A stretch of 64,000 nt of DNA, from NCBI GenBank assembly GCA_016722025.1, contig JADKGZ010000001.1:583015-647014 (forward strand), given 5' to 3'. Positions 38,551-47,499 of this stretch are shown here, piece after piece. How positions within the stretch are numbered: the stretch's first letter is position 1; each line of letters begins with the position of its first letter. The notes beneath the pieces are model-generated. The model did no database searches. It had not been told where the DNA came from and saw nothing but the letters and a program-made list of their open reading frames with translations. The position numbers were made by a program, and so were the translations under genes. Source of the DNA: Acidimicrobiaceae bacterium (lineage in GTDB: Bacteria; Actinomycetota; Acidimicrobiia; Acidimicrobiales; Ilumatobacteraceae).

Positions 38551-39641
38551 CCGGGCCCACCAGCTCGCGCTACATCGAGCTCGATGTCGTTCGCGCCATC
38601 GCCCTCATCGGCGTGTGCGTGATGAACTTCCACGGGTACCTCATCATCGACGGCGCCAAGTACCCACCAACCACCTTCGTCGAGCGCATCTTCGACCCCT
38701 GGCAAGGGCCGCTCTCCACGCGTTTCGCCGCCACGTTCGTGACCGTTGCGGGAATGGGCATCACCCTGCTCACCCGGCGCAGCTGCGCCGGTGCCAGCCG
38801 CGCCGCGATCAGCGCCGACCGGTGGAAGCTGGCTCGCCGCGGCGTGCTGCTCTTCACCTTCGGCTACTTCCTCGACTGGGTGTGGGGTGGCACCATCCTC
38901 TTCTACTACGGCGCCTTCTTCATGGCCGGGGCACTGCTGTTCACGCTGCGCAGCCGATGGCTGGCACTCATCGGCACCGGCGCGGCGCTGGCCGCGGCCG
39001 GCCTCTCGTGGTGGGCGGTGCAGCGCACCACCGGCGGCCACGACGTGTCGTGGCTCCTGTCCGCCAACGCCACCGCCAACCGATCCCCGCGCGACCTGTT
39101 GCTCGACACGTTCGTGCGCGGCACCCACCCGCTGCTGCCATGGCTGGTGTTCCTGTGCATGGGCATGGTGTTGGGTCGCCTCCTGCCGTTCAGCCCTGCG
39201 CGTCGGGTGCAGCTGGCCGTCGCCGGCGCGGGGCTGCTCGCGATGGGCTACATGATGCACGAGGCCGTCGCCTGGCACCCGACACTCGAGTCCACCCGGC
39301 CGTTCGACCGCGGCCTGCTCTACACGCTCACCACCGTGGGTTCGTCACTCATGGCAGTCAGCCTGGTCGGCTGGGCCGCGCAGGCCTCGGCCGGCGCCCG
39401 CGTCACCCGGGCACTCGGCGCCACCGGGCGCACCACGCTCACGCTCTACGTTGGCCACGTGTTGGTCTACAACCTGCTGGTGCACCGGCTCGCGTGGGTG
39501 CACCCCGACGGGCTGGGCACGGCACTCGTCTTCGCCGCCGCGTACTGGTTGTGCGCCGTCGGTGCCGCAACCGCCTGGCAGCGCTGGCGCGGCATCGGCC
39601 CACTCGAGTGGGTGTACCGCCGCTTCAGCGACGCCAGCTGA
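38547..39641 (+). CDS. DUF418/DUF1624-type membrane acyltransferase-like protein
   Basis: A 364-residue integral membrane protein with about ten helices. The first segment, RYIELDVVRAIALIGVCVMN followed by FHGYLI, matches the 'R-x-x-x-L-D-x-x-R-G-x-A-L-x-G' start of DUF418 and heparan-alpha-glucosaminide acetyltransferase-like families. HPLLPWLVFLCMGMVLGRLL and GRTTLTLYVGHVLVYNLLVH are typical later helices. It overlaps the alanine-racemase-like gene in ATGA form; VanT-type serine racemases fuse an acyltransferase-like membrane domain to a racemase, which is an interesting parallel but from a different acyltransferase family. It converges on the zinc peptidase with six bases between. Confidence 0.75.
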   Translation: MTGPTSSRYIELDVVRAIALIGVCVMNFHGYLIIDGAKYPPTTFVERIFDPWQGPLSTRFAATFVTVAGMGITLLTRRSCAGASRAAISADRWKLARRGVLLFTFGYFLDWVWGGTILFYYGAFFMAGALLFTLRSRWLALIGTGAALAAAGLSWWAVQRTTGGHDVSWLLSANATANRSPRDLLLDTFVRGTHPLLPWLVFLCMGMVLGRLLPFSPARRVQLAVAGAGLLAMGYMMHEAVAWHPTLESTRPFDRGLLYTLTTVGSSLMAVSLVGWAAQASAGARVTRALGATGRTTLTLYVGHVLVYNLLVHRLAWVHPDGLGTALVFAAAYWLCAVGAATAWQRWRGIGPLEWVYRRFSDAS

Positions 39642-39647
39642 GTGCGC

Positions 39648-40569
39648 TCAGAGCACTTCGGTGAACGTGTCGCACTGAGTGGGGTCTTGCGAGTTGAAGC
39701 CCGTCAGGAACCACGACTTGCGCTGCTCGGCCGAGCCGTGGGTCCAGCTCTCGGGGTCGATGCGACCTTGGCTGCGCTGCTGGATGCGGTCGTCGCCCAC
39801 ACCCTCGGCAGCCTTGATCGCCTCGTCGAGCTCAGCGGGGTTGTCGAGCACGTCGCGGGCGCCGACCCACGCCGGCGAAGCAGTCGGCCTGCAGCTCCAG
39901 CGCGACCGAGTACTGGTTGGCGCGGCCCGGATCGTTCTGCGAGGCCTGCTGCACCTGCGCATTCGTGCCCAGCAGGTTCTGCACGTGGTGGCCGTACTCG
40001 TGAGCCAGGATGTACTGCTCGGCAAGGTCGGTGGGTTGACCGATGAGCATCTGCTCGAGCTGCTGCATGAACTCGAGGTCGATGTAGACGAGGTGGTCGG
40101 CCGGGCAGTAGAACGGCCCGGTCTCGCTGCTGGCCTGGCCGCAGCCGGTGCTGACGCCACCGGTGAACCACACCGTCTCGGTGATCTCGTACGGCGTGTC
40201 GAAGAACTGGGGGAGAGCGTCGGACCAGTACAGCTGCACGTCGTTGGTGACACCACACACGATCTGCTCGAGCTCGGTGACGCACTGCCCTGGCGCGCCG
40301 CTGGAACCCACCTCGGCCGCCTGCGAGGTGGCGCCGGTGCCACCCGCCCCCAGCAGCTTGGGCAGGAACACCGCAGCGAGCAGCACGATGATGCCCAGCA
40401 GGCCGCCGCCGGCCTTCAGGCCACCGGGTAGGCCGGGCATGCCGCCGCCACCACCGCTGCCACCCATGCCGGGGATCTGGAACGGAAAGCCGCCACCGCC
40501 GCCACCGCCACCGCTCTGGCCTCGACGGTCGTCGATGTGCGACCCATCGGTACTGCGAATCTTCGTCAT
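39648..40569 (-). CDS. Neutral zinc metallopeptidase (YpfJ/KPN_02809 family), frameshifted
   Basis: About 307 residues. A Gly-rich N-terminus (19-55) precedes one membrane helix (56-73) and an external zinc peptidase domain with HEYGHH at 190-195 and the third-ligand helix ALELQADCFAG. The frame breaks near 39866-39875 (one extra or two missing bases); the next frame continues VGARDVLDNPAELDEAIKAA and ends RKSWFLTGFNSQDPTQCDTF. The whole family fold is present across both frames. A sequencing slip is the likely cause. Substrate unknown. Confidence 0.8.
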
Positions 40570-40651
40570 CCGGTCACTCCCCTCGCCATGAGGCGAGAGC
40601 CTAGGCCGACGTTGCAGGCCTCCGCTGAATGTGAGCGACAGGCGAGATGAG

Positions 40652-41620
40652 TCAGCGCGAGGAGCGGGCGCGCCGTGTTCTGTGGATGCCGCGAACCGCC
40701 ACTGCACCGGCACCGATGAGCGGGCCGCGGTCGCCGAGGCGAACCGGTGTGATGCGCGCGCCGCGCACGAAGGACAGCTTGGCGTGCTCGTCGAGCGACT
40801 CTTGCGCCGAGTTGAAGAACGTCGCGCCGAAGCCGAGCGCCACCGACCCACCCACCACCACGAGGTCGAGGTCGAGCACGTTGCAGACCGATGCACACGC
40901 GCGGCCGACCAGCCGCCCCGTGCGCTGCATGATCTCGTACGTGGGCTCGGTGGGCGAGCGACCGGTGATCGACTCGATGGCAGCACCGGATGCCTCTGCC
41001 TCCAGGCAGCCGCGAGAGCCGCACGGGCACCGGCGCCCATTCGGCTCGACGATGATGTGGCCGACGTGGCCGGCGTTGCCGCCGGCACCGTCGAGCAGTT
41101 GGCCGTTGAGCACGATGCCGCCACCCACACCGGTGCTGACCACCATCGCGAGGAAGCTCTGCTTGCCCTGCGCGGCACCCAGCCAGCCTTCGGCGAGCGC
41201 GAGTGCCTTGGCATCGAGATCGCCGAACACGGGCAACCGGGTGGCCAGCGACAGCCGTTCGCGGAGCGGGAAGTTGCGCCACGAGTGGATGTTGAGCGGT
41301 GAGATGGTCTCCACGTTGGGCGTGCTGGGGCCGGCGCTGCCCACGCCGACGGCAACGACCCGCATGTGGTGATGCTCGCGAGCGCGGGCAAGTTGCGACT
41401 CGATCAGGGCGTTGAGCGTGGCGAACAATGCGTCGGCACCCAAGTGGTGATCGACGTCGACCTTGTCGCGGTCGATCAGCTCGCCCTGCATGGTGACCAG
41501 GCCGACGCCCATCTTGGTGCCACCGATGTCGATGGCGAGCACCACTTCGGCGAGCGGCTTGGGCGCGGGCGCGGCCGGCTGCGCATCGCTCGCCTCGTCG
41601 GTTGCGGCCGGTGCGGTCAT
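40652..41620 (-). CDS. ROK-family sugar kinase (glucokinase-like)
   Basis: A 322-residue ROK protein. The phosphate motif is AIDIGGTKMGVG (about 29-40), the sugar-binding and catalytic Asp lie in VFGDLDAKALALAEGWLG, and the zinc-binding signature is GHIIVEPNGRRCPCGSRGCLE, with the Cys-x-Cys-x4-Cys and preceding His intact. No helix-turn-helix is present, so it is a kinase rather than a NagC-type repressor. A 20-residue Ala/Pro-rich N-terminal tail is unusual. Glucose is the usual substrate of such actinobacterial enzymes. It lies four bases after the 2OG oxygenase gene and is probably cotranscribed with it. Confidence 0.88.
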   Translation of the reverse strand: MTAPAATDEASDAQPAAPAPKPLAEVVLAIDIGGTKMGVGLVTMQGELIDRDKVDVDHHLGADALFATLNALIESQLARAREHHHMRVVAVGVGSAGPSTPNVETISPLNIHSWRNFPLRERLSLATRLPVFGDLDAKALALAEGWLGAAQGKQSFLAMVVSTGVGGGIVLNGQLLDGAGGNAGHVGHIIVEPNGRRCPCGSRGCLEAEASGAAIESITGRSPTEPTYEIMQRTGRLVGRACASVCNVLDLDLVVVGGSVALGFGATFFNSAQESLDEHAKLSFVRGARITPVRLGDRGPLIGAGAVAVRGIHRTRRARSSR

Positions 41621-41623
41621 GCT

Positions 41624-42592
41624 TCAGCCGACGCGACGCGCCGTCTCCACCAGGTTGATCTCGTAGAGCACCAGATCGAGCGCATCGGCGCTCATCATGC
41701 CGCTGAACCGCTGCGGGTTGTCGGGAGTGATGCACGCGGCCAACGGGTTGAGCAGCGTCCAGGGCGTGGGATGAGCGAACTGCACCACGCTGTACCGCTC
41801 GCCGGTGAACCCGGGAGCGGCCACCACACGATGGATGCCGGTGGGGATGACGCCGTTGGTGAGGCGTTCGAGCATCATGCCGGTGTTGATGATGACCTGG
41901 CCGTCGGGGGCCACCGCATCGACCCACTCGTCGCCGACCAGCACCTGCAGGCCCGGGGCGGTGGCACGCGGCAGCGCAGTGATGAGGTTGATGTCGCCGT
42001 GCGCACCTGCCCACACGTGCCCGTTGTTGGGCGCGGAAGTCATCGACGGGTAGCGAATGGCACGAGTGAGCGTGGCGCCGTTGGTGGTCATCTCGTCGAA
42101 GAACGACTCGTGACAACCAATGCTCTCCGCGATGATGCGCAGGAAGCGACGCTGGATGTCTTCCACCTTGAGGTGGAAGTGGTTGAGCACGTCGGTGATG
42201 CCGGGCACTGCCGCCTCGGGCAACACCTGCGGGCCATAGCGATGGGGGTAGCGGGCTCGCAGCGGATGGCCCTGCGGCAAGGTGAGGCCCCAGTTGAGCA
42301 TCTCCTTCCAGTCGGGCACGTCGCTGCTGGCAGCGGTCTCCACCAGTAGACCGGTGTAGCCGGTCTGGCCGTGACTGTCGGGAGCGATGAACGCCTGCTT
42401 CATCTCCTGCGGGTGCTCGAAGAACTCGCGCAGCATTCCGTAGGCGGTGTCGAGCATGTCGTCGGAGAGATCGTGACGTGTGTAGACGAATCCGGTGGTC
42501 AAGCTGCGGCGCACACCATCGACCACCGCCCGGCGTTGTGCGCCGGTGCCCCGCTCGAACGCAAGAAGATCTACTTCCAGGATGTCGCTCAT
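41624..42592 (-). CDS. 2-oxoglutarate/Fe(II) dioxygenase (isopenicillin-N-synthase family)
   Basis: A 322-residue non-haem iron oxygenase. The facial triad is His198 and Asp200 (GAHGDINLIT) with His254 (GIHRVV), and the 2-oxoglutarate-binding Arg is in ERYSVVQF (Arg266). The N-terminal cap resembles the DIOX_N domain. The family covers gibberellin oxidases, ethylene-forming enzymes and antibiotic synthases, so substrate is open. It is upstream of and nearly overlaps the ROK kinase. A TACGGT box ends six bases before the ATG. Confidence 0.88.
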   Translation of the reverse strand: MSDILEVDLLAFERGTGAQRRAVVDGVRRSLTTGFVYTRHDLSDDMLDTAYGMLREFFEHPQEMKQAFIAPDSHGQTGYTGLLVETAASSDVPDWKEMLNWGLTLPQGHPLRARYPHRYGPQVLPEAAVPGITDVLNHFHLKVEDIQRRFLRIIAESIGCHESFFDEMTTNGATLTRAIRYPSMTSAPNNGHVWAGAHGDINLITALPRATAPGLQVLVGDEWVDAVAPDGQVIINTGMMLERLTNGVIPTGIHRVVAAPGFTGERYSVVQFAHPTPWTLLNPLAACITPDNPQRFSGMMSADALDLVLYEINLVETARRVG

Positions 42593-42598
42593 GCCATC

Positions 42599-42604
42599 AC
42601 CGTA
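42599..42604 (-). promoter_or_regulatory. -10 box of the dioxygenase-ROK unit (leaderless start)
   Basis: TACGGT on the minus strand followed by six bases and the ATG at 42592; no good -35 is evident. Confidence 0.35.
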
Positions 42605-42635
42605 GCGTCAGAGGCCGGCACGGGGCATCGGTGGC

Positions 42636-45326
42636 TCACGGACGCGAGTAGTAGCTCGCGAGGTCGTTGCGGTTGGAGAGGCCGAGCTTGGTGTAGACGC
42701 GCTGCAGGTGGTTCTCCACCGTGCGCACCGAGAGGAACAGGCGCTCGCTGATCTCGCGGGCGCTGAGGCCGGACACCGCGAGTGCAGCGATCTCCTGCTC
42801 GCGACGCGACAACGCAACCGCCGCCGGAGCATCGCGCTGATCCAGCATCGGGGTGACGGCGCCCTCGCACTGCTGTCGGTACCGGTCGGCCAGGCTGCTG
42901 AACGCAGCGACCTGCCGGCCGGCGCCGGCAGCCCAGCGTGCTGCCGCGGTGTACGCCTCTGCCGCGGCCAACCGTGCACCCACGGCCACGAGCTGCGCAG
43001 CGGCGTCGGCCAAGGCCTCGGCGTCGCCACTGGTCGCGGCCGCCGCATGAGCGGCTCGTGCAGCCACTAGCGGTGACTGCGAGGCGATGGCCAGCTCTGC
43101 GAGGCGGGCAACCATCGGCTCTCCGCCCAGTCGCAGGTGCTCGTGCAGCAAGAAGCTCTCCGACACCACCTGGCCGGCGGCCTTCGCCATGGCTGCACCA
43201 TCGAGCAGCAGCTGCCGCGACAGGGTGTGCTCACTGCGCACGTGAGCGGCCCACGCTCGGCCGACCGCCCGCTCGGCACGGAGGAATCCGCGCACGTGTG
43301 CCAGCTCCTCGGCCCGCCGCTCGTACCGTGCGACGGCGTCGGCTTCGCCCAACTGTGCGTGTGCTGTCGCCAGCACGGAGACGATCAACGACTGGCCGAC
43401 GATCAACCCAGCACGCTCGGCGGTGATCATCGCATCGCCCGCCCACAATGCCGCGCTGCGAGGGCGTCCAGCCATCAGGTGGGCCCTGCCGGCGTTGAGC
43501 GCCGCCCACATCCGGTCGAGTGCCAGCGACAGCCCGACCACATCGGCGCGCAACGCCTGCGCGAGCTCGGACGCTTCGTCCGGTCGCCCGTGCTCGGTGA
43601 GGCTGAAGCTGCGCACCACGTGGTGCAGGGCCACCGCCGTCGGCGCCAGCTGGGCTGCAACCGCGTCGGCAGTTCGCCCGAGTTGACTCAGCGTTGCTTC
43701 CTCCACGGGATCGAACAGCAGCCTGTCGTCGTGGTCGAGCGCGTCGAGCGCGAACTGCTGCAACCGATCGAGCGCGGCAGCCGGCCGGTCACTGAACGAC
43801 AACGCGTTGGCCGCTGCCACCCCGAGCAGCACATGGCCGGGCCCTGGGGGCGTGACGGCTTGAGCGAACTCGACCACCGCCAACGCGCCATCGGCGTCGT
43901 CGAGTCCCCACATGTACGTGCGATAGAGCGACGCGACCAGCAGCGCCTGCTCGTCAGGATCGGCCGCCACCCCGAGCGCCGCGGTGGCTTCGGCGGCCGA
44001 CTCCGTGAACGCGCCCATCTCGTACAGAGCATCGGAGAGCACCAACGACGCCGCGGGGTGGTGCGGCACGATCGCTTGTGCGGCGCGCGTCAGCCGGCTG
44101 GCCAGCAGCAGGTCGCGGCCTGCCATTGCCGACCGGGCGGCGCTGACGAGTGCCTCCAGGTTCGGCGCGCCCCCGGCATCGAGCTGCCACACCGTCAGGC
44201 GGAGGTCGTCGCCCGGTCGCAGGTGGGGCGACACGCGCCGCACCACGTCGCTCAGCAACTGCCGCTCGCTGGCAGCGGAGAGGTGAGTGCGGATCACTTC
44301 CGCGTAGATGGGGTGCGACAGACGCAGTTCGAGGTCGGTGGCGGGACCGGAGGTCGATACGACCCCGGCTCGCATCAGTTGGTCGAGCGCACCCAACTCC
44401 TCGCCGTCGAACATCGCCATCGGCAACGGCTGGCACAGTGCCAGCATGTCGGCCAGGTGGCGAGCGCCGGGCTCGAGGCTGCGCACGCTCTGCAACAGGT
44501 ACTCGGTGAGGTGCATCGAGCCCACCAACGGCTGTGCCAGCACCCAGGTGCCGCCATGCTGCGCGATGCGCCCGGCCGCGACCGAACCGACGACGAGCTC
44601 GCGCAGGTAGAGCGCGTTGCCGCGCGATTGCTGCCACAGTGCTTCGTGCACCTCCGGTGTGGCCGCACCCATGATGCACCGCACGATCTCGTCGCACGCC
44701 GAACGATCGAACGGGCCCACCTCCAGGCGCACCAGCCCGGTGGCGGTCCACAGCGGCACCGCACCATCGGGCAACGCCTCGCCGGTGCGATAGGTGGCCA
44801 GCAGCTGCACGGGGGCGTTCCCGGTGAGCTGCACCAGCAGCCCGCACGACGCATCGTCGAGGTGGTGCAGATCGTCGACGAAGACGACGAACCGTCGGTC
44901 GGCGGTAGCGCCCGAACGCAGGATGTGCTCGGAGACCATGGCGAACACGCTGAGCTGCTGGGTACCGGCCGCGACCGCTGCCATGTGGTGCGCAGGGATC
45001 AACCCGACGAGCGCACCGAACGGCACATCGGCCAGCGACGAACTGGCGACGCAGCGGCTGCCCGATCCGCCACCGGCCAGATGCAGCTCCAGCGCTCGCT
45101 CGGCGAGCCGGCTCTTGCCCACCCCTGCTTCACCGGCCAGCAGCACGGTGGGGTGACTCCCGCTGCCCAGCAGTGCCGCCAGCGCGTCGAGCTCCTCGCC
45201 GCGCAGCATGAAGCCCCAGCCGCTCACCGGGGTGGTGTCGTCTGCGCGCACGACCGAACTCTTGCACACATCGCGCCGACCCTCGAGAGTCCCGAATCCG
45301 TCCAAGATCTGTCCAGGTGTCGTCAT
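42636..45326 (-). CDS. Large ATP-binding LuxR-family regulator (LAL type)
   Basis: An 896-residue regulator with an N-terminal AAA/NB-ARC-like ATPase (Walker A LLAGEAGVGKSRL, P-loop GEAGVGKS at 65-72; Walker B RFVVFVDDLHHLDD near 145-158), a long helical TPR-like middle, and a C-terminal LuxR helix-turn-helix (ALSRREQEIAALAVSGLSAR, then LFLSVRTVENHLQRVYTKLG). These LAL/MalT-type proteins activate target genes when bound to a small ligand. The ATG at 45326 is taken as the start; an internal Met at residue 40 (MLRGEELDAL) is a conserved family start and possible. It is divergent from the ECF sigma gene with 71 bases between. Confidence 0.88.
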   Translation of the reverse strand: MTTPGQILDGFGTLEGRRDVCKSSVVRADDTTPVSGWGFMLRGEELDALAALLGSGSHPTVLLAGEAGVGKSRLAERALELHLAGGGSGSRCVASSSLADVPFGALVGLIPAHHMAAVAAGTQQLSVFAMVSEHILRSGATADRRFVVFVDDLHHLDDASCGLLVQLTGNAPVQLLATYRTGEALPDGAVPLWTATGLVRLEVGPFDRSACDEIVRCIMGAATPEVHEALWQQSRGNALYLRELVVGSVAAGRIAQHGGTWVLAQPLVGSMHLTEYLLQSVRSLEPGARHLADMLALCQPLPMAMFDGEELGALDQLMRAGVVSTSGPATDLELRLSHPIYAEVIRTHLSAASERQLLSDVVRRVSPHLRPGDDLRLTVWQLDAGGAPNLEALVSAARSAMAGRDLLLASRLTRAAQAIVPHHPAASLVLSDALYEMGAFTESAAEATAALGVAADPDEQALLVASLYRTYMWGLDDADGALAVVEFAQAVTPPGPGHVLLGVAAANALSFSDRPAAALDRLQQFALDALDHDDRLLFDPVEEATLSQLGRTADAVAAQLAPTAVALHHVVRSFSLTEHGRPDEASELAQALRADVVGLSLALDRMWAALNAGRAHLMAGRPRSAALWAGDAMITAERAGLIVGQSLIVSVLATAHAQLGEADAVARYERRAEELAHVRGFLRAERAVGRAWAAHVRSEHTLSRQLLLDGAAMAKAAGQVVSESFLLHEHLRLGGEPMVARLAELAIASQSPLVAARAAHAAAATSGDAEALADAAAQLVAVGARLAAAEAYTAAARWAAGAGRQVAAFSSLADRYRQQCEGAVTPMLDQRDAPAAVALSRREQEIAALAVSGLSAREISERLFLSVRTVENHLQRVYTKLGLSNRNDLASYYSRP

Positions 45327-45397
45327 CCCCGCTGCACAATTCCGGGCATGTCGCCAAACCTCGGCCACCGTCTGGGCGTGTCCCACCTGTGGCGACG

Positions 45398-45931
45398 ATG
45401 GCAGCGATGATGGGAGAGGCAGCGGAAGCCGGCGATGTCGTCGTCGTGGCCAGCCTCGAGACCCTCTTCCGTGCGAACTACGCGCGCCTCGTCCGCACGC
45501 TCGCCGTCGTCTCCGGCAGCCAGGAGTCGGCAGCCGATGCCGTGCAGGAGGCCTTCGTCAAGGCCCACGTGCACTGGCGCCGAATCGAGCGCTACGACGA
45601 CCCCGTGGGCTGGATCCGCCGGGTCGCCATCAACAAGCTCCGCGACGATCACCGTCGGTCCGGCCGCAAACAACGCGCGCTGGAACAGCTGAAGAGCCAC
45701 GATCGCCCGGAGGCCGTCGATTGGTCGAACGGCACCGATGTGGCGGCGCTGCTGGCCGACCTGCCCCGGCAGCAGCGGCTCTCGATGGCCCTGTTCTACG
45801 TCGACAACCTCAGCATCGCGGAGGTGGCGGCCACCCTCGGCCTCAGCGACGGAGCGGTGAAGTTCCACCTCCACCAAGGACGCGACCGGCTGCGTGGGCT
45901 GTTCGCGGTACAGCAGGACGCACAACCATGA
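45398..45931 (+). CDS. ECF sigma factor
   Basis: A 177-residue sigma-70-family ECF factor. Region 2 is LETLFRANYARLVRTLAVVS and DAVQEAFVKAHVHWRRI, with WIRRVAINKLRDDHRR at its end; region 4 is LADLPRQQRLSMALFYV and LSIAEVAATLGLSDGAVKFH. It lacks extra C-terminal sensor domains. The ATG at 45398 starts MAAMMGEAAEAG; a second ATG three codons on would also serve. Its stop overlaps the start of a membrane protein that is probably its anti-sigma factor, and the LuxR regulator is divergent. Confidence 0.9.
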   Translation: MAAMMGEAAEAGDVVVVASLETLFRANYARLVRTLAVVSGSQESAADAVQEAFVKAHVHWRRIERYDDPVGWIRRVAINKLRDDHRRSGRKQRALEQLKSHDRPEAVDWSNGTDVAALLADLPRQQRLSMALFYVDNLSIAEVAATLGLSDGAVKFHLHQGRDRLRGLFAVQQDAQP

Positions 45932-46722
45932 GCGACTTCGACGACCCTGAGCTGGAGCGCATCCTCGGCCGCTCCGGTGGCCCCTTCCCCGATGTGAACC
46001 TGGCGTACCAGCAGGTGCAGGCGCGAGTGCGCCGAGCGAAGCGGCGCCGCGCAGCCGTGATGGGCGGTACCGCCTGTTCGTTGCTGCTCGCGCTCGGAGT
46101 GCTGGCGGCTGTGCGCGGCGGCGACGGCCGCTCCATCCAGCCCGGCGGCAGCAGCGAGCTCACGGGGCCTGACGGCAGCCAGCTGCGCCCGGATCACACT
46201 GCCGGCGAGAGCCACGACAGCAGCCCGAACGACAACCAGAACGACAACCAGAACGACAGCCCGAACGACACGGCCGGCAGCACGCCGTCGAGCACCGGCG
46301 ACTCCAGCGGCGACGGCACCGGGCCCACCCCCTCGATCACGGCCACCAGGTCGTCCACCGGCGACGCGTCGCCGGCGTCCAGCAACCCAGCTGCGGGGTC
46401 GCCCAGCAACCCCCCGCCGACCCCGGCCACCTCCATCGCGCCGCCACCCACCGCCACGCCCACCACCGTCGGCACCACGACCAGCACCACCGCCAGCACC
46501 ACCACGACCAGCACCACCGGCACGCCACCCGCACCGATCACGCAGACGTTCACCGGCATCGGCGGCAGCATCACCGTGCGCAACGACGGCGACACGCTCA
46601 CGCTGGTGGCCAGTACGGCTGCGGCCGGCTTTACGACCGAGGTGAAGCACTCGTCGGGCGGCCACGTCGAGGTGCGGTTCGAATCCGATGCGCATCGCAC
46701 CGATGCCGCGTCGATCTGGTGA
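45928..46722 (+). CDS. Single-pass membrane protein, probable anti-sigma partner
   Basis: A 264-residue protein with a cytoplasmic N-terminus of about 40 residues, one membrane helix (about 42-62), a long Ser/Thr/Pro/Asp/Asn-rich external stalk (about 65-205, with runs such as NDNQND and TTSTTAS) and a compact C-terminal beta segment (ITQTFTGIGGSITVRNDGDT). Its ATGA overlap with the ECF sigma gene and its topology fit an anti-sigma factor. The usual zinc-binding H-x3-C-x2-C motif is absent, so binding to the sigma factor is inferred from position only. Confidence 0.6.
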   Translation: MSDFDDPELERILGRSGGPFPDVNLAYQQVQARVRRAKRRRAAVMGGTACSLLLALGVLAAVRGGDGRSIQPGGSSELTGPDGSQLRPDHTAGESHDSSPNDNQNDNQNDSPNDTAGSTPSSTGDSSGDGTGPTPSITATRSSTGDASPASSNPAAGSPSNPPPTPATSIAPPPTATPTTVGTTTSTTASTTTTSTTGTPPAPITQTFTGIGGSITVRNDGDTLTLVASTAAAGFTTEVKHSSGGHVEVRFESDAHRTDAASIW

Positions 46723-46799
46723 ACGGCACGATGACGAACAACTTCACGGAGTCGCCCCGCTGACGGCCGACGGCCGTGTCGAGGGCGTCGCCGGTCGTC

Positions 46800-46805
46800 C
46801 ATACT
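46800..46805 (+). promoter_or_regulatory. -10 box of ung (leaderless start)
   Basis: CATACT ends six bases before the GTG at 46812, supporting that start and a leaderless mRNA. Confidence 0.35.
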
Positions 46806-46811
46806 GACCGG

Positions 46812-47486
46812 GTGGCCACCCACGAGACGACCGATTGGAACCCTGTGCTGCGCGGCGAGTTCGCGAAGCCCTACTGGCAACAGCTGCAGCGGTTCGTTGC
46901 CGAGCAGCGCGCCAGCACCACCGTCTTCCCACCTCACGCCGACGTGTTCGCGGCCCTGCGCCTCACCGCCTACGCCGACACGCGAGTGGTGATCCTGGGG
47001 CAGGACCCCTATCACGGGGCGGGCCAGGCGCACGGCCTGTGCTTCTCGGTTCGCCCCGGTGTGGCGCTGCCGCCGTCGCTGGCCAACATCTACAAGGAGC
47101 TCCACAGCGATCTGGGCATCACCGTTCCGCGGCACGGCAACCTGGAAGCGTGGGCTCGCCAAGGGGTGCTGCTGTTGAACACCACGCTCACCGTGCGCGC
47201 CGGGCAGGCTGCCTCGCACCAGGGCAAGGGCTGGGAGATCTTCACCGACCAGGTGCTGCGCGCGGTGAACGACAAGCAGCAGCGGGTGGTGTTCATCCTG
47301 TGGGGCGCCGCGGCTCGCAAGAAGAAGTCGTTGATCGACCTGTCACGCCACGTCGTGCTCGAGTCGGCGCACCCCTCGCCGCTCAGCGCGCACAACGGCT
47401 TCTTCGGCAGCCGGCCCTTCAGCAGGGCCAACGCGGCGCTTGCTGCAGCCGGCCAGCGCCCGATCGACTGGGCGCTGGCCGACTGA
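46812..47486 (+). CDS. ung: Uracil-DNA glycosylase, family 1
   Basis: A 224-residue enzyme that removes uracil from DNA in base-excision repair. The catalytic motif GQDPYHG (63-69, Asp65) and the leucine-intercalation loop HPSPLSAHNGFFG (about 187-199, catalytic His) are intact, as are LCFSVRPG and GVLLLNTTLTV. Length is normal. The GTG at 46812 gives the usual N-terminus; a GTG or ATG further upstream would add non-conserved residues. It converges on the substrate-binding protein gene with a 13-base gap. Confidence 0.97.
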   Translation: MATHETTDWNPVLRGEFAKPYWQQLQRFVAEQRASTTVFPPHADVFAALRLTAYADTRVVILGQDPYHGAGQAHGLCFSVRPGVALPPSLANIYKELHSDLGITVPRHGNLEAWARQGVLLLNTTLTVRAGQAASHQGKGWEIFTDQVLRAVNDKQQRVVFILWGAAARKKKSLIDLSRHVVLESAHPSPLSAHNGFFGSRPFSRANAALAAAGQRPIDWALAD

Positions 47487-47499
47487 GCTCAGCCGAACG

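Noticed and set aside
37495..39641. VanT-like vancomycin resistance pair
   Set aside because: Only the gene pairing is similar; the acyltransferase-like family is different, the racemase motif is incomplete and no other van genes are present.
46480..46530. Thr/Ser-codon repeats (ACC-rich) as a non-coding repeat element
   Set aside because: They encode the Thr-rich stalk of a membrane protein; similar stretches in other exported proteins of the window are linkers.
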